The translations under genes were made by a program, and so were the position numbers. The notes below the pieces were generated by a model. It worked only from the letters and a program-made list of their open reading frames with translations. It was not told the DNA's origin and made no database searches. Shown here in pieces: positions 8,158 through 16,735 of a stretch of 64,000 nucleotides of DNA (within the stretch, counting starts at the first letter, position 1; every line of letters begins with the position of its first letter). This stretch comes from Rubrobacter taiwanensis (lineage in GTDB: Bacteria; Actinomycetota; Rubrobacteria; Rubrobacterales; Rubrobacteraceae). The stretch covers positions 186,001-250,000 of the forward strand of contig NZ_SKBU01000006.1 of the NCBI RefSeq assembly GCF_004337705.1, read 5' to 3'.

Positions 8158-9366
8158 TTATGCCAGGCTTAACGTCTGCATGCTTGGAGCATACGTGTCG
8201 TGGAGCACCAGCGCGGCTGCCCCGACCGGTCCGGCGTCAGCTCCGGCCGCTGAGAGCTCCACCTTCGGCAGCGGCCGACTCGGCAGCGAGGAAGCGCGGA
8301 GGGCGGCCAGAATCGACTCCCTGAAGAGGTCTCCCAGCATCTCCACCGTCGGGCCGCCCAGCACGATCAGCTCAGGGTCCAGCACTCCTACCATGCCGGA
8401 GATAATCCGTCCGAGCCGCTCTCCTGCAGCTTCCACGACCGAGCGGAACAGCGGTTCTTCACTCGCAACGACATCTTCAAACCTGTCCGGGAAAGAAGCT
8501 CTTGCCACCCGGGGCAGGTGCGAAGTCTGGAGCGCGGCTACTCGCGCCTCACGCAGAACTCCTTGGGGAGAAACATACACCTCCAAACATCCCCGGTTAC
8601 CACAGTAGCACGGTGGCCCGTGTGGCTCGACGGGGATGTGCCCGATCTCACCGCTGTTCCCGCTCGAACCCCGGTAGACTTGATGATTTGCAAAGATTCC
8701 CGCTCCGACACCGCTGCCCAGATACACGTACACGAAGTTCGCCGCATCCGCGGCAACGCCACTCCACCGCTCGCCCAGCGCTGCCGCAGTCGCATCGTTG
8801 TCTACGCAGACCGGCAACCCGAGCTCCCGCTCCAGTTCCTCTTGAAGTGGATACTCTCTCCAACCGAGAAAGTTGGGATCAAGCATCCGGCCGGTTCTGG
8901 GCGTAGGTGGTCCCGGAACACCTATCCCGGCCCCAAGTATCTTATCCCGGAGCACGCCGGCCGCCTCAATGACCCGCTCCGCGTGCTCCCGGATTACCGG
9001 CACGACAGCCGAAGGCCCCTCGGAAGCCGCAACCTCCGCCGACGACCGGGCCAGCACCCTGCCACAGAAATCTGTGATTGCCACCGCAAGCGCCGAGCGG
9101 TTGAGCTGGATCCCGACCGCGTAAGCCGCTTCCTCATTGAGCCGCAGCCGGAGCGATCGCCGTCCTCCCCGAAAGACCCGGGACTCCTCTACCACCACTC
9201 CCGCCTCTCTGAGCCGGTTTGTGATGTTCGAAACAGTCTGAAACTTCAACCCACTCGCCTCGGCTATCTCCCGGCGCGAGACCGGCCCGCGGATCCGGAT
9301 TATGTCCAGCACCCGCGCCTCGTTGTACTCCTTGACCCGAAAGAGATTGGTGCCGGTCTGCGCCAT
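8158..9366 (-). CDS. ROK-family transcriptional regulator (NagC/XylR type)
   Basis: A 402-residue regulator. The N-terminal winged helix (about residues 15-75) contains GPVSRREIAEASGLKFQTVS. The sugar-kinase-like effector domain shows DNDATAAALGE, the GEIGHI segment and the zinc motif CYCGNRGCLE. Such proteins usually repress sugar operons and release DNA on binding a sugar. It is divergent from the secreted protein and ABC importer operon; two 19-bp palindromes between them are probable operators. ATG 9366 is chosen because AAGGAG lies upstream; the longer in-frame start at 9432 would overlap one palindrome. The inducer is probably a mono- or disaccharide released by the locus (inference). 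Confidence 0.88.
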   Translation of the reverse strand: MAQTGTNLFRVKEYNEARVLDIIRIRGPVSRREIAEASGLKFQTVSNITNRLREAGVVVEESRVFRGGRRSLRLRLNEEAAYAVGIQLNRSALAVAITDFCGRVLARSSAEVAASEGPSAVVPVIREHAERVIEAAGVLRDKILGAGIGVPGPPTPRTGRMLDPNFLGWREYPLQEELERELGLPVCVDNDATAAALGERWSGVAADAANFVYVYLGSGVGAGIFANHQVYRGSSGNSGEIGHIPVEPHGPPCYCGNRGCLEVYVSPQGVLREARVAALQTSHLPRVARASFPDRFEDVVASEEPLFRSVVEAAGERLGRIISGMVGVLDPELIVLGGPTVEMLGDLFRESILAALRASSLPSRPLPKVELSAAGADAGPVGAAALVLHDTYAPSMQTLSLA

Positions 9367-9402
9367 CGAATCGCCGCTCCTTCCCGCTAGGCCGCCTCTA
9401 CA

Positions 9403-9421
9403 CCACCTAAATATATAGTGG
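9403..9421. promoter_or_regulatory. 19-bp inverted repeat, candidate ROK operator 1
   Basis: CCAC and GTGG half-sites flank an 11-bp AT-rich centre (CTAAATATATA). It lies 37 bp upstream of the ROK start codon, well placed for autoregulation. Same total length and same outer CCAC/GTGG as the second palindrome at 9471-9489. Confidence 0.5.
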
Positions 9422-9470
9422 TTTTCGTGCATTATGAATCATAGTAGTAAATTCAATTGAAAATCAAGCG

Positions 9471-9489
9471 CCACAAGGAAGGTTTGTGG
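9471..9489. promoter_or_regulatory. 19-bp inverted repeat, candidate ROK operator 2
   Basis: CCACAA and TTGTGG are perfect 6-bp half-sites around a 7-bp centre. It lies 36 bp upstream of the -35 box at 9525. A third, unpaired CCACAA half-site follows at 9501-9506. Centre-to-centre distance to operator 1 is 68 bp. Confidence 0.6.
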
Positions 9490-9524
9490 GCAATATATAG
9501 CCACAATTTTGTTCTTAAAGCGGC

Positions 9525-9553
9525 TTGACATTCACTTCAATTGTATATACGAT
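9525..9553 (+). promoter_or_regulatory. Promoter of the sugar-uptake arm
   Basis: TTGACA at 9525-9530 is a perfect -35, followed by a 17-bp spacer and TACGAT at 9548-9553 (4 of 6 matches to the -10). Transcription would begin near 9560, giving a leader of about 39 nt to the ATG at 9599. Confidence 0.6.
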
Positions 9554-9598
9554 GTGCGCAACTTGGCGCACAAACTGATATTGCGAGGGGTCGAGGGA

Positions 9599-11692
9599 AT
9601 GGTGAGGTGTCTCTGGGGACGCGAAGGAGACCGGAAGACCTGGCGGGGAGTGGCGCTCTTGTGGTTTGCTGTGGTTCCGATCTTCGTGCTGGGAAGCGGA
9701 GCATCCGGAGCGCAGAGCGGTGAACGGCTCACCAACCTGTCTCACCTGGATTTTCTGCGGGACAGTGTAGACCCTCCTGAGCAGGAGGGGCATACCACCT
9801 ACCGCATCCAAGAGGAGCCGGAGATAGGTGTGCTGTGGACCTACGCCGAGCCGGATGAGTTGGGAGAGTATCGCCGGATCGGGGGTGGCAGCTACGACCC
9901 TGAGACGAACACCTACAGCCAGGGGGCGTACAACACCGACGATATGACGCGGGCCGCCATCGTGTACATCCGGCACTGGCAACAGACGGGTAGTGAGGAG
10001 AGCCGCGAGGCGGCCTACGAGCTGCTCAGGGGAGTGGCTTACATGCAGACCCTCTCGCCGGCGGAGCGGCGGGGCAACTTCGTGCTCTGGATGCAGCCGG
10101 ATGGCACGCTCAACCCCAGCGCGGAGCCGAAGGAGCTACCGGACCCTTCGGACTCCGGCCCCTCTTACTGGCTGGCCCGCGGCATCTGGGCTTTCGGGGA
10201 GGGATACGAGGCTTTCGAGGAAGAGGATCCGGGCTTCGCTGCCTTCCTCAAGGATCGCATGCGGCTCGCGCTCGATGCTCTGGAGCGGCAGGTGCTCGTC
10301 AACTACGGGGAGACCAGAATGCTTGACGGCCGGGAGGTTCCGGCCTGGCTCATCTTCGACGGTGCGGATGCCTCCTCGGAGGCCGTCTACGGGCTGGCGG
10401 CGTACGTGCGCGCCACCGGAGACGCCCGAGCCCGGCGCGACCTCGAGATGCTCGCGGAGGGTATCGCGCTCATGCGGGAAGAGGGGTCTCCCGGCGAGTG
10501 GCCGTTCGGGGCGATCCTTCCGTGGGCGCAGTCCCGGTCTGTGTGGCACGGCTGGGGAGACCAGATGTCCGGGGCGCTGTTCAGAGCCGGAGCCATTTTG
10601 GGAGATGAGAAGCTCGTTGCAACCGCCGTGGGTGAGGTCGGAACGTTCACCCCGCACCTGCTAGTGCAGGGCGGCGCGGATCAGGGCTGGCTCCCTGCTC
10701 CGGTGGACCGCGCCCAGATCGCCTACGGGGCGGACGCGACGCTGCAGAACCTGCTGGCGGCGGCTGAGACGACCGGCAAAGACTCTTTCCGGCAGCTGGC
10801 CGGGATCGCCGCCGGGTGGTACTTCGGCAACAACCGGGCCGGGGTGCGGATGTACGATCCCAAGACTGGCCGCACCTTCGACGGTCTGGAGGCCGACGGC
10901 AGGATCAACCGCAACTCCGGAGCCGAGTCCACAATTCACGGCCTGCTTTCCATGCTCGCCCTTGATGCCAACCCGGACGTCCGGGAGCAGGCGCTGGGCG
11001 GCGAGCGCCGGGAGCAGGTGACCTGGCGCCTGGTGGAGGCCGAGGCCGGGAGGCTAAAGGGGCAGGCCCGGGTCGTGACGCCCGAAGAGCCCTGGACGGG
11101 AGAGAGCCTGTGGAGCGGCGGGGCGTATGTGGAGCTTGCTCCGGGAGGTAGCGTAACCGTTGAAGCGGAGCTTCCGGCCCGGGACCGCTACCGGGTGCTG
11201 CCGGTCTTCGACCGGCTCAAGGCCCCGCCGCGCGCGGCCGGCACCCGGCACAAGCTGGGGGCCGTACCGGCTGGCGTCGTCTGGCACGGCGGGGCCGGAG
11301 AACAGGGGATCAGCGCGCGGGAAGGATACCTGGACATCGGCAACACCGGCTCCGGGAAGACCGTGGGCCCTGGAACCGTGGAGGTACTCTCCGCTCACGT
11401 CGGGAGCCGACCGGCGCGGCTGGACGCTCTCCTGTTACAGCCCGAGGTGGAGCGTCTCGTTCTAGTCGGGGAGGAAAGAGTGCAGGCGCTCCTGCGCAGC
11501 TGGTCCGGTGAGCGGAGGATAGAGCGCCTAGATCTCGGGTCCTGCGGGCCCGTGACTGCTTACGCCTACGACGCGCAGGGCGGGCTCGTGGAGACCGCTG
11601 TCGGTACAGGTGGGACGGCAGATGCTCCGGTGGTGCCCGGAGGCTTCACATACGTCGTCTGCAAGGCTATAGAAAAGAAGAGGAGCAAGTGA
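9599..11692 (+). CDS. Secreted alpha-helical (possibly alpha/alpha-barrel) protein of a glycan locus, candidate glycoside hydrolase
   Basis: A 697-residue protein whose exact family I do not recognise. A signal peptide is visible (positive start, hydrophobic VALLWFAVVPIFVLG, cleavage near ASGA/Q), so it is exported. Residues about 60-480 are helical with repeated hairpins and conserved Trp/Asp/Glu patches (NTDDMTRAA, GPSYWLARG, WHGWGDQMSGA), as in alpha/alpha-toroid glycosidases and lyases. The last 180 residues look like beta-strands, perhaps a carbohydrate-binding module. It is the first gene of the operon with a sugar importer and GH130, so a role in trimming an external glycan is likely but inferred. 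ATG 9599 follows GAGGG and puts the signal peptide at the N terminus; the upstream frame is untranslated leader. Confidence 0.7.
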   Translation: MVRCLWGREGDRKTWRGVALLWFAVVPIFVLGSGASGAQSGERLTNLSHLDFLRDSVDPPEQEGHTTYRIQEEPEIGVLWTYAEPDELGEYRRIGGGSYDPETNTYSQGAYNTDDMTRAAIVYIRHWQQTGSEESREAAYELLRGVAYMQTLSPAERRGNFVLWMQPDGTLNPSAEPKELPDPSDSGPSYWLARGIWAFGEGYEAFEEEDPGFAAFLKDRMRLALDALERQVLVNYGETRMLDGREVPAWLIFDGADASSEAVYGLAAYVRATGDARARRDLEMLAEGIALMREEGSPGEWPFGAILPWAQSRSVWHGWGDQMSGALFRAGAILGDEKLVATAVGEVGTFTPHLLVQGGADQGWLPAPVDRAQIAYGADATLQNLLAAAETTGKDSFRQLAGIAAGWYFGNNRAGVRMYDPKTGRTFDGLEADGRINRNSGAESTIHGLLSMLALDANPDVREQALGGERREQVTWRLVEAEAGRLKGQARVVTPEEPWTGESLWSGGAYVELAPGGSVTVEAELPARDRYRVLPVFDRLKAPPRAAGTRHKLGAVPAGVVWHGGAGEQGISAREGYLDIGNTGSGKTVGPGTVEVLSAHVGSRPARLDALLLQPEVERLVLVGEERVQALLRSWSGERRIERLDLGSCGPVTAYAYDAQGGLVETAVGTGGTADAPVVPGGFTYVVCKAIEKKRSK

Positions 11693-12978
11693 TGGTAAAG
11701 CGTGTCGGTGCAATACCCGTCTGGGCGGTAGTGGCGGTGGTTGCGTTATCCGCCTGTGGGGATGGAGGAGGGGCTTCGGATGCGACTTCGGCCACCGGAC
11801 CCATAGACGTCTGGCTCTCCAACAACGAGCAGGAGATCGCGTGGGGCGAGAAGATCATCGAGCAGTGGAACCGGGAAAACCCGGACCAGGAGGTCTCCTA
11901 CCAGGAGATACCGGCCGGTGAGAGCTCTGAGGCCGTGATCCAGGCGGCCATCACCGCGGGCAACGCGCCGTGTCTCATCTGGAACGTCGCGCCGGCAGCC
12001 GTGCCGCAGTTCCAGCGCGCCGGGGGGCTGGTTGCTCTGGACAGCTTCGAGGGCGGCGTGGACTACGCCCGGGAGCGGCTGGGCGGGCGGCTCGACCAGT
12101 ACGTCTCGCCCGACGGCCAGCTCTACCAGATGCCCTGGAAGAGCAACCCGGTCATGATCATATACAACAAAGAGCTCTTCGAACAGGCTGGGATAGATCC
12201 CGAGAACCCGCCGCTCGCCACTTACGAGGAGTTTTTCCGGACCGCGCAGACACTCAATGAGGAGCTCGGTATAGCGGCCATCTGGCCCTCGGCTGACCAG
12301 ACCTTCTTCCAGGCCTGGTTCGATTACTACCCGACCTTCATAGCGGCCAGCGGCGGCGAGCAGCTCGTGGAGAACGGCGAGGCGCAGTTCAACTCCGATG
12401 TCGGCGTGCAGGTGGGCGAGTTCTGGCGCTCGCTGTATGACGCCGGGCTCATCCCGCGGGAGAGCGCCCCGGGGGATGCCTTCGGCGAGGAACAGTCCGC
12501 GATGAGCATCGTCGGCCCCTGGGCCGTGGCGGTCTACGAGGACATAGACTGGGGCGTGGTGCCCGTTCCCACCCCGGAAGGCACGCCGTCAGAGGAGATC
12601 TACACCTTCTCCGACGCCAAGAGCACGGCCATCTTTACCGCCTGCGAGAACCAGAGAACGGCCTTCGAGTTCATGAAGTTCGCCACCTCCGAGGAGGCCG
12701 ACCGGATGCTGCTAGAGGAGACGGGCCAGATGCCGCTGCGCGACGGACTGATGGAGATATACGGGGACTACTTCGATCAGAACCCGCTCTACGCGACATT
12801 CGCCGAGCAGGCTGAGCGCACGGTCGAGGTACCCAACGTCGAGAACTCCATCGAGATGTGGCAGCGCTTCCGCGACGCCTACACGACGGCCGTGATCTTC
12901 GGCCGCGAGCCGGTGTCCGAGGCGTTCTCGGCCGCGGCCAGAGACATCGAGGAGCTGGTGGGGAAGAGCGGGCAATGA
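11692..12978 (+). CDS. Sugar ABC transporter substrate-binding lipoprotein
   Basis: A 428-residue extracytoplasmic solute-binding protein of the carbohydrate (CUT1, MalE/UgpB-like) class. The lipobox is ALSAC after a short hydrophobic stretch, so it is anchored to the membrane by a lipidated Cys. DVWLSNNEQEIAWGEKIIEQW begins the binding domain and IVGPWAV is the usual hinge-region motif. The start codon overlaps the previous stop by one base (TGATG), and its own stop overlaps the next ATG, indicating translational coupling in the importer operon. It should bind an oligosaccharide produced by the secreted protein; which one is unknown. Confidence 0.9.
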   Translation: MVKRVGAIPVWAVVAVVALSACGDGGGASDATSATGPIDVWLSNNEQEIAWGEKIIEQWNRENPDQEVSYQEIPAGESSEAVIQAAITAGNAPCLIWNVAPAAVPQFQRAGGLVALDSFEGGVDYARERLGGRLDQYVSPDGQLYQMPWKSNPVMIIYNKELFEQAGIDPENPPLATYEEFFRTAQTLNEELGIAAIWPSADQTFFQAWFDYYPTFIAASGGEQLVENGEAQFNSDVGVQVGEFWRSLYDAGLIPRESAPGDAFGEEQSAMSIVGPWAVAVYEDIDWGVVPVPTPEGTPSEEIYTFSDAKSTAIFTACENQRTAFEFMKFATSEEADRMLLEETGQMPLRDGLMEIYGDYFDQNPLYATFAEQAERTVEVPNVENSIEMWQRFRDAYTTAVIFGREPVSEAFSAAARDIEELVGKSGQ

Positions 12979-13850
12979 GCGCCGGGACCGTCAGGTACGC
13001 AGGCTACCTCTTCATCCTGCCGTACCTGACATTCCTGGGTCTGTTCATCGCGTACCCTTTAGGGTTTGCGGTGTGGATGAGCTTCTACGACTACTTCTTC
13101 GCCGCGCCCGGAGCCGTAGTGGAGCGGCCGTTCGTCGGGCTGGAAAACTACCGGGCGCTGATTCTGGAGGATGGCATCTTCCACACCACGCTCGGCAACA
13201 TCGCCGTGTTCATCGCGGTCAACGTGCCGCTCACGACGGTGCTGGCGATCGTGCTAGCAACGGCTCTCAACGCCCGGTTGCCGGGCCGGACGTTCTTCCG
13301 CACCTCGTATTATTTGCCGTACGTAACGGCCAGCGTGGCGATCATCGCGGTGTGGGGCTACCTCTTCTTCTCCGATGGTCTGGTCAACCGGGTCCTCGGG
13401 GACCTCGCCCCAGAGCCCTCGTGGCTGGTGAACCGGACCTGGGCGATGATAGTCGTCGCGCTCCTGGTCACCTGGAAGAATCTCGGCTACTACGTGCTGC
13501 TGTACCTGGCAGCGCTCCAGAACATCCCCCGGCAACTGTATGAAGCGGCGGAGGTCGACGGAGCCGGAGTCCTGGCCAAGTTCCGGCACATCACGATCCC
13601 CGGGCTGAGACCGGCGACGGTGCTGGTGGTTATCCTCTCGACCATCATCGGGGCCAACCTGTTTACCGAGCCGTACCTGCTGACCAACGGCGGCGGTCCT
13701 GAAAACCAGACGCTCTCGCCGGTGCTCTACATGTACCAGAAGGGCATCGAACAGGCCGACGCGGGATACGCAGCCGCCATCGGCGTCACGCTCTCCATAG
13801 GAGTGCTCACGATCGCGGCCGTCCAGCGGTTCGCTCTGGAGCGCGACTGA
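12975..13850 (+). CDS. Sugar ABC transporter permease (MalF/UgpA type)
   Basis: A 291-residue inner-membrane permease with six predicted membrane segments, starting at the ATG that overlaps the previous stop (ATGA). The conserved permease loop is seen in YEAAEVDGAGVLAKFRHITIPGLRP, which contacts the ATPase. It pairs with the next gene to form the channel of a CUT1 importer. No ATP-binding subunit is encoded in the window, so a shared MsmK/MsmX-like ATPase encoded elsewhere probably energises it. Longer upstream in-frame starts exist but lie inside the binding-protein gene. Confidence 0.9.
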   Translation: MSAGTVRYAGYLFILPYLTFLGLFIAYPLGFAVWMSFYDYFFAAPGAVVERPFVGLENYRALILEDGIFHTTLGNIAVFIAVNVPLTTVLAIVLATALNARLPGRTFFRTSYYLPYVTASVAIIAVWGYLFFSDGLVNRVLGDLAPEPSWLVNRTWAMIVVALLVTWKNLGYYVLLYLAALQNIPRQLYEAAEVDGAGVLAKFRHITIPGLRPATVLVVILSTIIGANLFTEPYLLTNGGGPENQTLSPVLYMYQKGIEQADAGYAAAIGVTLSIGVLTIAAVQRFALERD

Positions 13851-14725
13851 TGGCAGTGAAGGCGAGAAAGCCCGGTTTCTCCCCGCGCCTGGTACGGGTT
13901 CTCGGGCAAGTGCTGGGGTTCGCCGCTCTGTGCCTGGGAGCGTTCCTCTTCCTGTTCCCCTTCTACTATATGGTGGTCGGCGCGCTGCAGGAGAGGCCGG
14001 ACCCCAGCATTGCGGGGGCGTTTCCTGGCCCGGACGAGCTGTCTCTGGTCAACTTCCAGCAGATCAACGAGCGGGTGCCGCTCCTGCAGGCGCTCCTGAA
14101 CTCGCTCATCTACACAGGCGGCGTGATCCTGGGCACGCTCACCATCGGCATCCTGGCCGGGTACGCCCTCTCGCGCCTGAGGTGGCGGGGGAGGGAGCTG
14201 GTCTTCAACATCGTGCTTCTGACGCTTATCGTCCCGTTCCAGCTGCTCATGATCCCGATGTACGTGATGGTGGTGCGCACCTGGGGGCTCGGGGACACCT
14301 ATCTGGGCATGATCCTGCCTTTTCTGGTTAACTCCACGGCGGTCTTCGTCTTCCGCCAGTTCTTCCTGCAGATCCCCGAAGAGATGTTGGATGCGGCCCG
14401 CATAGACGGGGCAGGCGAGCTCAGGATCCTCACCCAGATCGTACTCCCTCTCTCCAGACCCGCGATCCTGACCGCCGGGCTTATCACGTTTATCGGGCCG
14501 TGGAACGAGTTCCTCTGGCCCTTCCTGGTGACCAAGCAACAGGAGCTGCAGCCGCTGGCCGTTGCGCTGGCCAACTACATCTCGACTGTCGCCGCCAGCA
14601 CCGCCAACCCCTTCGGTGCCATCCTGGCCGGTGCCGTCGTCTTGGCCATACCGGCCGTGGCGCTCTTTGTGATCTTCCAGCGCTACTTCGTGCAGAGCGA
14701 GACCTCGGCGGGGCTGAAGGAATGA
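13850..14725 (+). CDS. Sugar ABC transporter permease (MalG/UgpE type)
   Basis: A 291-residue permease, second half of the importer channel. Six membrane segments are predicted, with the coupling motif LDAARIDGAGELRILTQIVL near the middle and PWNEFLWPFLV typical of MalG-type proteins. The start overlaps the preceding stop by one base (TGATG), and the next gene starts within its last codons, so all four genes after 9599 are coupled. It acts in the cytoplasmic membrane together with the product of 12975. Confidence 0.9.
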   Translation: MAVKARKPGFSPRLVRVLGQVLGFAALCLGAFLFLFPFYYMVVGALQERPDPSIAGAFPGPDELSLVNFQQINERVPLLQALLNSLIYTGGVILGTLTIGILAGYALSRLRWRGRELVFNIVLLTLIVPFQLLMIPMYVMVVRTWGLGDTYLGMILPFLVNSTAVFVFRQFFLQIPEEMLDAARIDGAGELRILTQIVLPLSRPAILTAGLITFIGPWNEFLWPFLVTKQQELQPLAVALANYISTVAASTANPFGAILAGAVVLAIPAVALFVIFQRYFVQSETSAGLKE

Positions 14726-15774
14726 AGGAGCCTGCGATAGAGCGGCTCGGAGTGGTCATGGAGCCTCTGGAGGGCGTGAAACGGGAAGCCGGGGGTGTGC
14801 TCAACCCGGGCGGAGCCCGCGGCCCCGACGGGGAGCTCTACCTCTTCCCGAGGCTCGTTGAAGCCCCGAACTACTCCCGGATCGGGATCGCCCGGGTCGT
14901 CTTCGACGGTGACCGGCCGGTCGGCGTCGAACGGCTCGGCTGCGCCCTGGAGCCCGCCACAACCTTCGAGCGGAACGGTCGCACTGCCGGTTGCGAAGAT
15001 CCACGCGTAAGCTTTATTGCGGAGCTGGGGCTCTACGTCATGGTCTACGCGGCCTACGGTCCCCGCGGCCCCCGGCTGGCGCTTGCCGTTTCGGAGGACT
15101 GTCTGAACTGGCGCCGTCTAGGGCCGGTCCTCTTCGCCTACGAGGAGCGGTGGGAGGCGGACTTCAACCTCTTCGACAACAAAGACGCCTTCTTCTTCCC
15201 GCAGCCGGTACCCGATCCGGACGGGGAGCCCGCGCTGGCCCTGGTGCACCGCCCGGACTTTGACGTTGGAGGCAGCGAGCCGTTCGTGACCCTGCCGCGG
15301 GGGATCACGGAGCAGCGTCCCGGGATGTGGATATCCTACGTCTCCCTGAGAAGCGCCCGTCGAGCCCCCTCCGCTCTGGTGCACGCTCGCAAACATCGTC
15401 CGCTGGCTTTTTCGAAGCACCCCTGGGAGAAGGTGAAGATCGGGGGCGGCACTCCACCCGTACTTACCCCTCACGGCTGGCTTGTTATCTACCACGGCGT
15501 GACCGGCCGTATGGTGCGCAACCTGGACCATCAACCCCGGGTTCGCTACTGCGCGGGCGTCATGGTGCTGGATGTCAGGGATCCGCTCCGGGTGCTCTAC
15601 CGCTCCGAGAAGCCAATCCTGGAGCCTGAAGGCGAGGAGGAGAGTAAAGGCGTTGTGGACAATGTGGTCTTTCCCACGGCCCTTGACCCCCGCAGCGGTG
15701 GGATTATGGACGTCTACTACGGGATGGCTGATACCCGCATCGGTGCGGCCCGTTTGAGGGTTGCCGAAGAGTGA
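14722..15774 (+). CDS. GH130-family glycosidase, second copy
   Basis: A 350-residue cytoplasmic GH130 protein. It has the family hallmark GCEDPRVSF near residue 90 and ends with VYYGMADTRIGAARLRV, the same landmarks as the product of 7196, but it is longer and the sequences differ across most of their length, suggesting a different linkage or acceptor. It starts within the last codons of the permease (ATGAAGG) and is followed by a strong hairpin, so it is the last gene of the importer operon. Together the two enzymes probably break down a mannose-containing oligosaccharide. Confidence 0.87.
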   Translation: MKEPAIERLGVVMEPLEGVKREAGGVLNPGGARGPDGELYLFPRLVEAPNYSRIGIARVVFDGDRPVGVERLGCALEPATTFERNGRTAGCEDPRVSFIAELGLYVMVYAAYGPRGPRLALAVSEDCLNWRRLGPVLFAYEERWEADFNLFDNKDAFFFPQPVPDPDGEPALALVHRPDFDVGGSEPFVTLPRGITEQRPGMWISYVSLRSARRAPSALVHARKHRPLAFSKHPWEKVKIGGGTPPVLTPHGWLVIYHGVTGRMVRNLDHQPRVRYCAGVMVLDVRDPLRVLYRSEKPILEPEGEEESKGVVDNVVFPTALDPRSGGIMDVYYGMADTRIGAARLRVAEE

Positions 15775-15809
15775 GACGTAATCGGAAGTTCAGCTTCCGG
15801 GTACGGAGC

Positions 15810-15841
15810 GCCCTCCTTCCCTGCAAATGAGGAAGGAGGGC
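15810..15841 (+). terminator. Hairpin after the sugar operon
   Basis: An 11-bp perfect stem, GCCCTCCTTCC paired with GGAAGGAGGGC, around a loop of about 10 nt. No U-tract follows, as is common in high-GC genomes. A smaller hairpin (CGGAAG/CTTCCG, 15783-15799) precedes it. It may serve both converging transcripts. Confidence 0.7.
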
Positions 15842-15855
15842 ACCCAAGCGGGCTG

Positions 15856-16206
15856 TCAAGCGGTGTCGTTGAAGGACCGGGAGGCGCGCCTCCCGGCAGA
15901 TTTCCTGGCGCGCTCGTAGTTTCTGCGGAAGAGTTCGACTGCTCCAGGCACGTCCTCCGGCGCTTGGACGTGGTAGCTCACGTATCCGGGAAAACCGGCG
16001 CGGTGCGGGGCCGCTTCGCCGGCCCGGATCAGTTCGTCGTGAACGGTCTTCGGGAACGGAAGGTCGGCCACGCCATCGCGGTGGACGTGTCCGATCTCCC
16101 GCCGTCCGAATCTATACACTGTGCAGCCGGGCCGTCCAGTGTCCTTGCCGACTCCGGGCCATCCGAGCACTTCGCGCTCGACCAACGCCAGAAGGTCATC
16201 TCTCAT
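15856..16206 (-). CDS. DUF5519 (luciferase-domain) small protein
   Basis: A 116-residue cytoplasmic protein matching the small family annotated luciferase family or DUF5519. Visible features are LGWPGV, GRREIGHVHRDG and ADLPFPK, then APHRAGFPGYVSYHV. Conserved His residues in GHVH suggest a metal or acid-base site, but no activity is established. Start at ATG 16206 is chosen because GGAGG lies five bases upstream, and this removes a non-conserved N-terminal extension. It appears to stand alone on the minus strand. Confidence 0.7.
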   Translation of the reverse strand: MRDDLLALVEREVLGWPGVGKDTGRPGCTVYRFGRREIGHVHRDGVADLPFPKTVHDELIRAGEAAPHRAGFPGYVSYHVQAPEDVPGAVELFRRNYERARKSAGRRASRSFNDTA

Positions 16207-16340
16207 TATCGCCTCCATCCCGAACCGCTTCTCACACCTCGAGTATGCGGCGGGAGGGGGTTTGAGCACACCGCTCGGGAGGACGGTTTTCGGGCCTGTA
16301 CGGAGGTACACTCTCCAGAGAGAGCGGAGCCGGCAGCCCC

Positions 16341-16634
16341 CTACTTCAGGGAGAGGTTGTTCGGGTTGCAGAAGAACCCGGGGCTCGGCGGGCCAGACCT
16401 GACTTCGGCCGGCACGATATCTCCTTGCCGGACGTGCTGTCCGTAAGACTGCGTCCGGCCACCCTCGGGGGCGGGAGCGTTCGGATCGTCGTTCAGCCCG
16501 GAGTAGGAGCAGATCGAGCGCGCGTGTTCGGGGCCTCGTTCGACCTGCCCTTGAGCGTACGCCACGCTCCCGCCCGCGCTCGTGAGCGCGATCGTACAGA
16601 CCGCGGCCGCGAGCAATCTCTTCTTCCTGCCCAT
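16341..16634 (-). CDS. Small secreted protein with two Cys residues after the signal peptide
   Basis: A 97-residue protein with a clear signal peptide (MGRKKRLLAAAV, hydrophobic core, cleavage near AYA/Q). The mature part of about 67 residues contains ICSYSGLND and ends in FFCNPNN, so the two Cys may form one disulfide. Short secreted proteins with a CSxSGLND start and a CNP end occur in actinobacteria, but I know of no assigned function. The ATG at 16634 follows GAGGAGGCAGGCG. A further in-frame start at 16667 lacks support. Confidence 0.65.
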   Translation of the reverse strand: MGRKKRLLAAAVCTIALTSAGGSVAYAQGQVERGPEHARSICSYSGLNDDPNAPAPEGGRTQSYGQHVRQGDIVPAEVRSGPPSPGFFCNPNNLSLK

Positions 16635-16735
16635 CGCCTGCCTCCTCGTCGTGTCCACATCCGGCATCTAACGTGGAGCATGCCCCCCTCTGGAGGCAGG
16701 CACATCCCTCAAATGAGCTATTCTCGCCGCCGGCT

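Noticed and set aside
13727-14539. 270-residue frame opposite the sugar permeases
   Set aside because: Shadow of the permease gene, with an Asp/Glu/His/Gln-rich composition typical of such artefacts.
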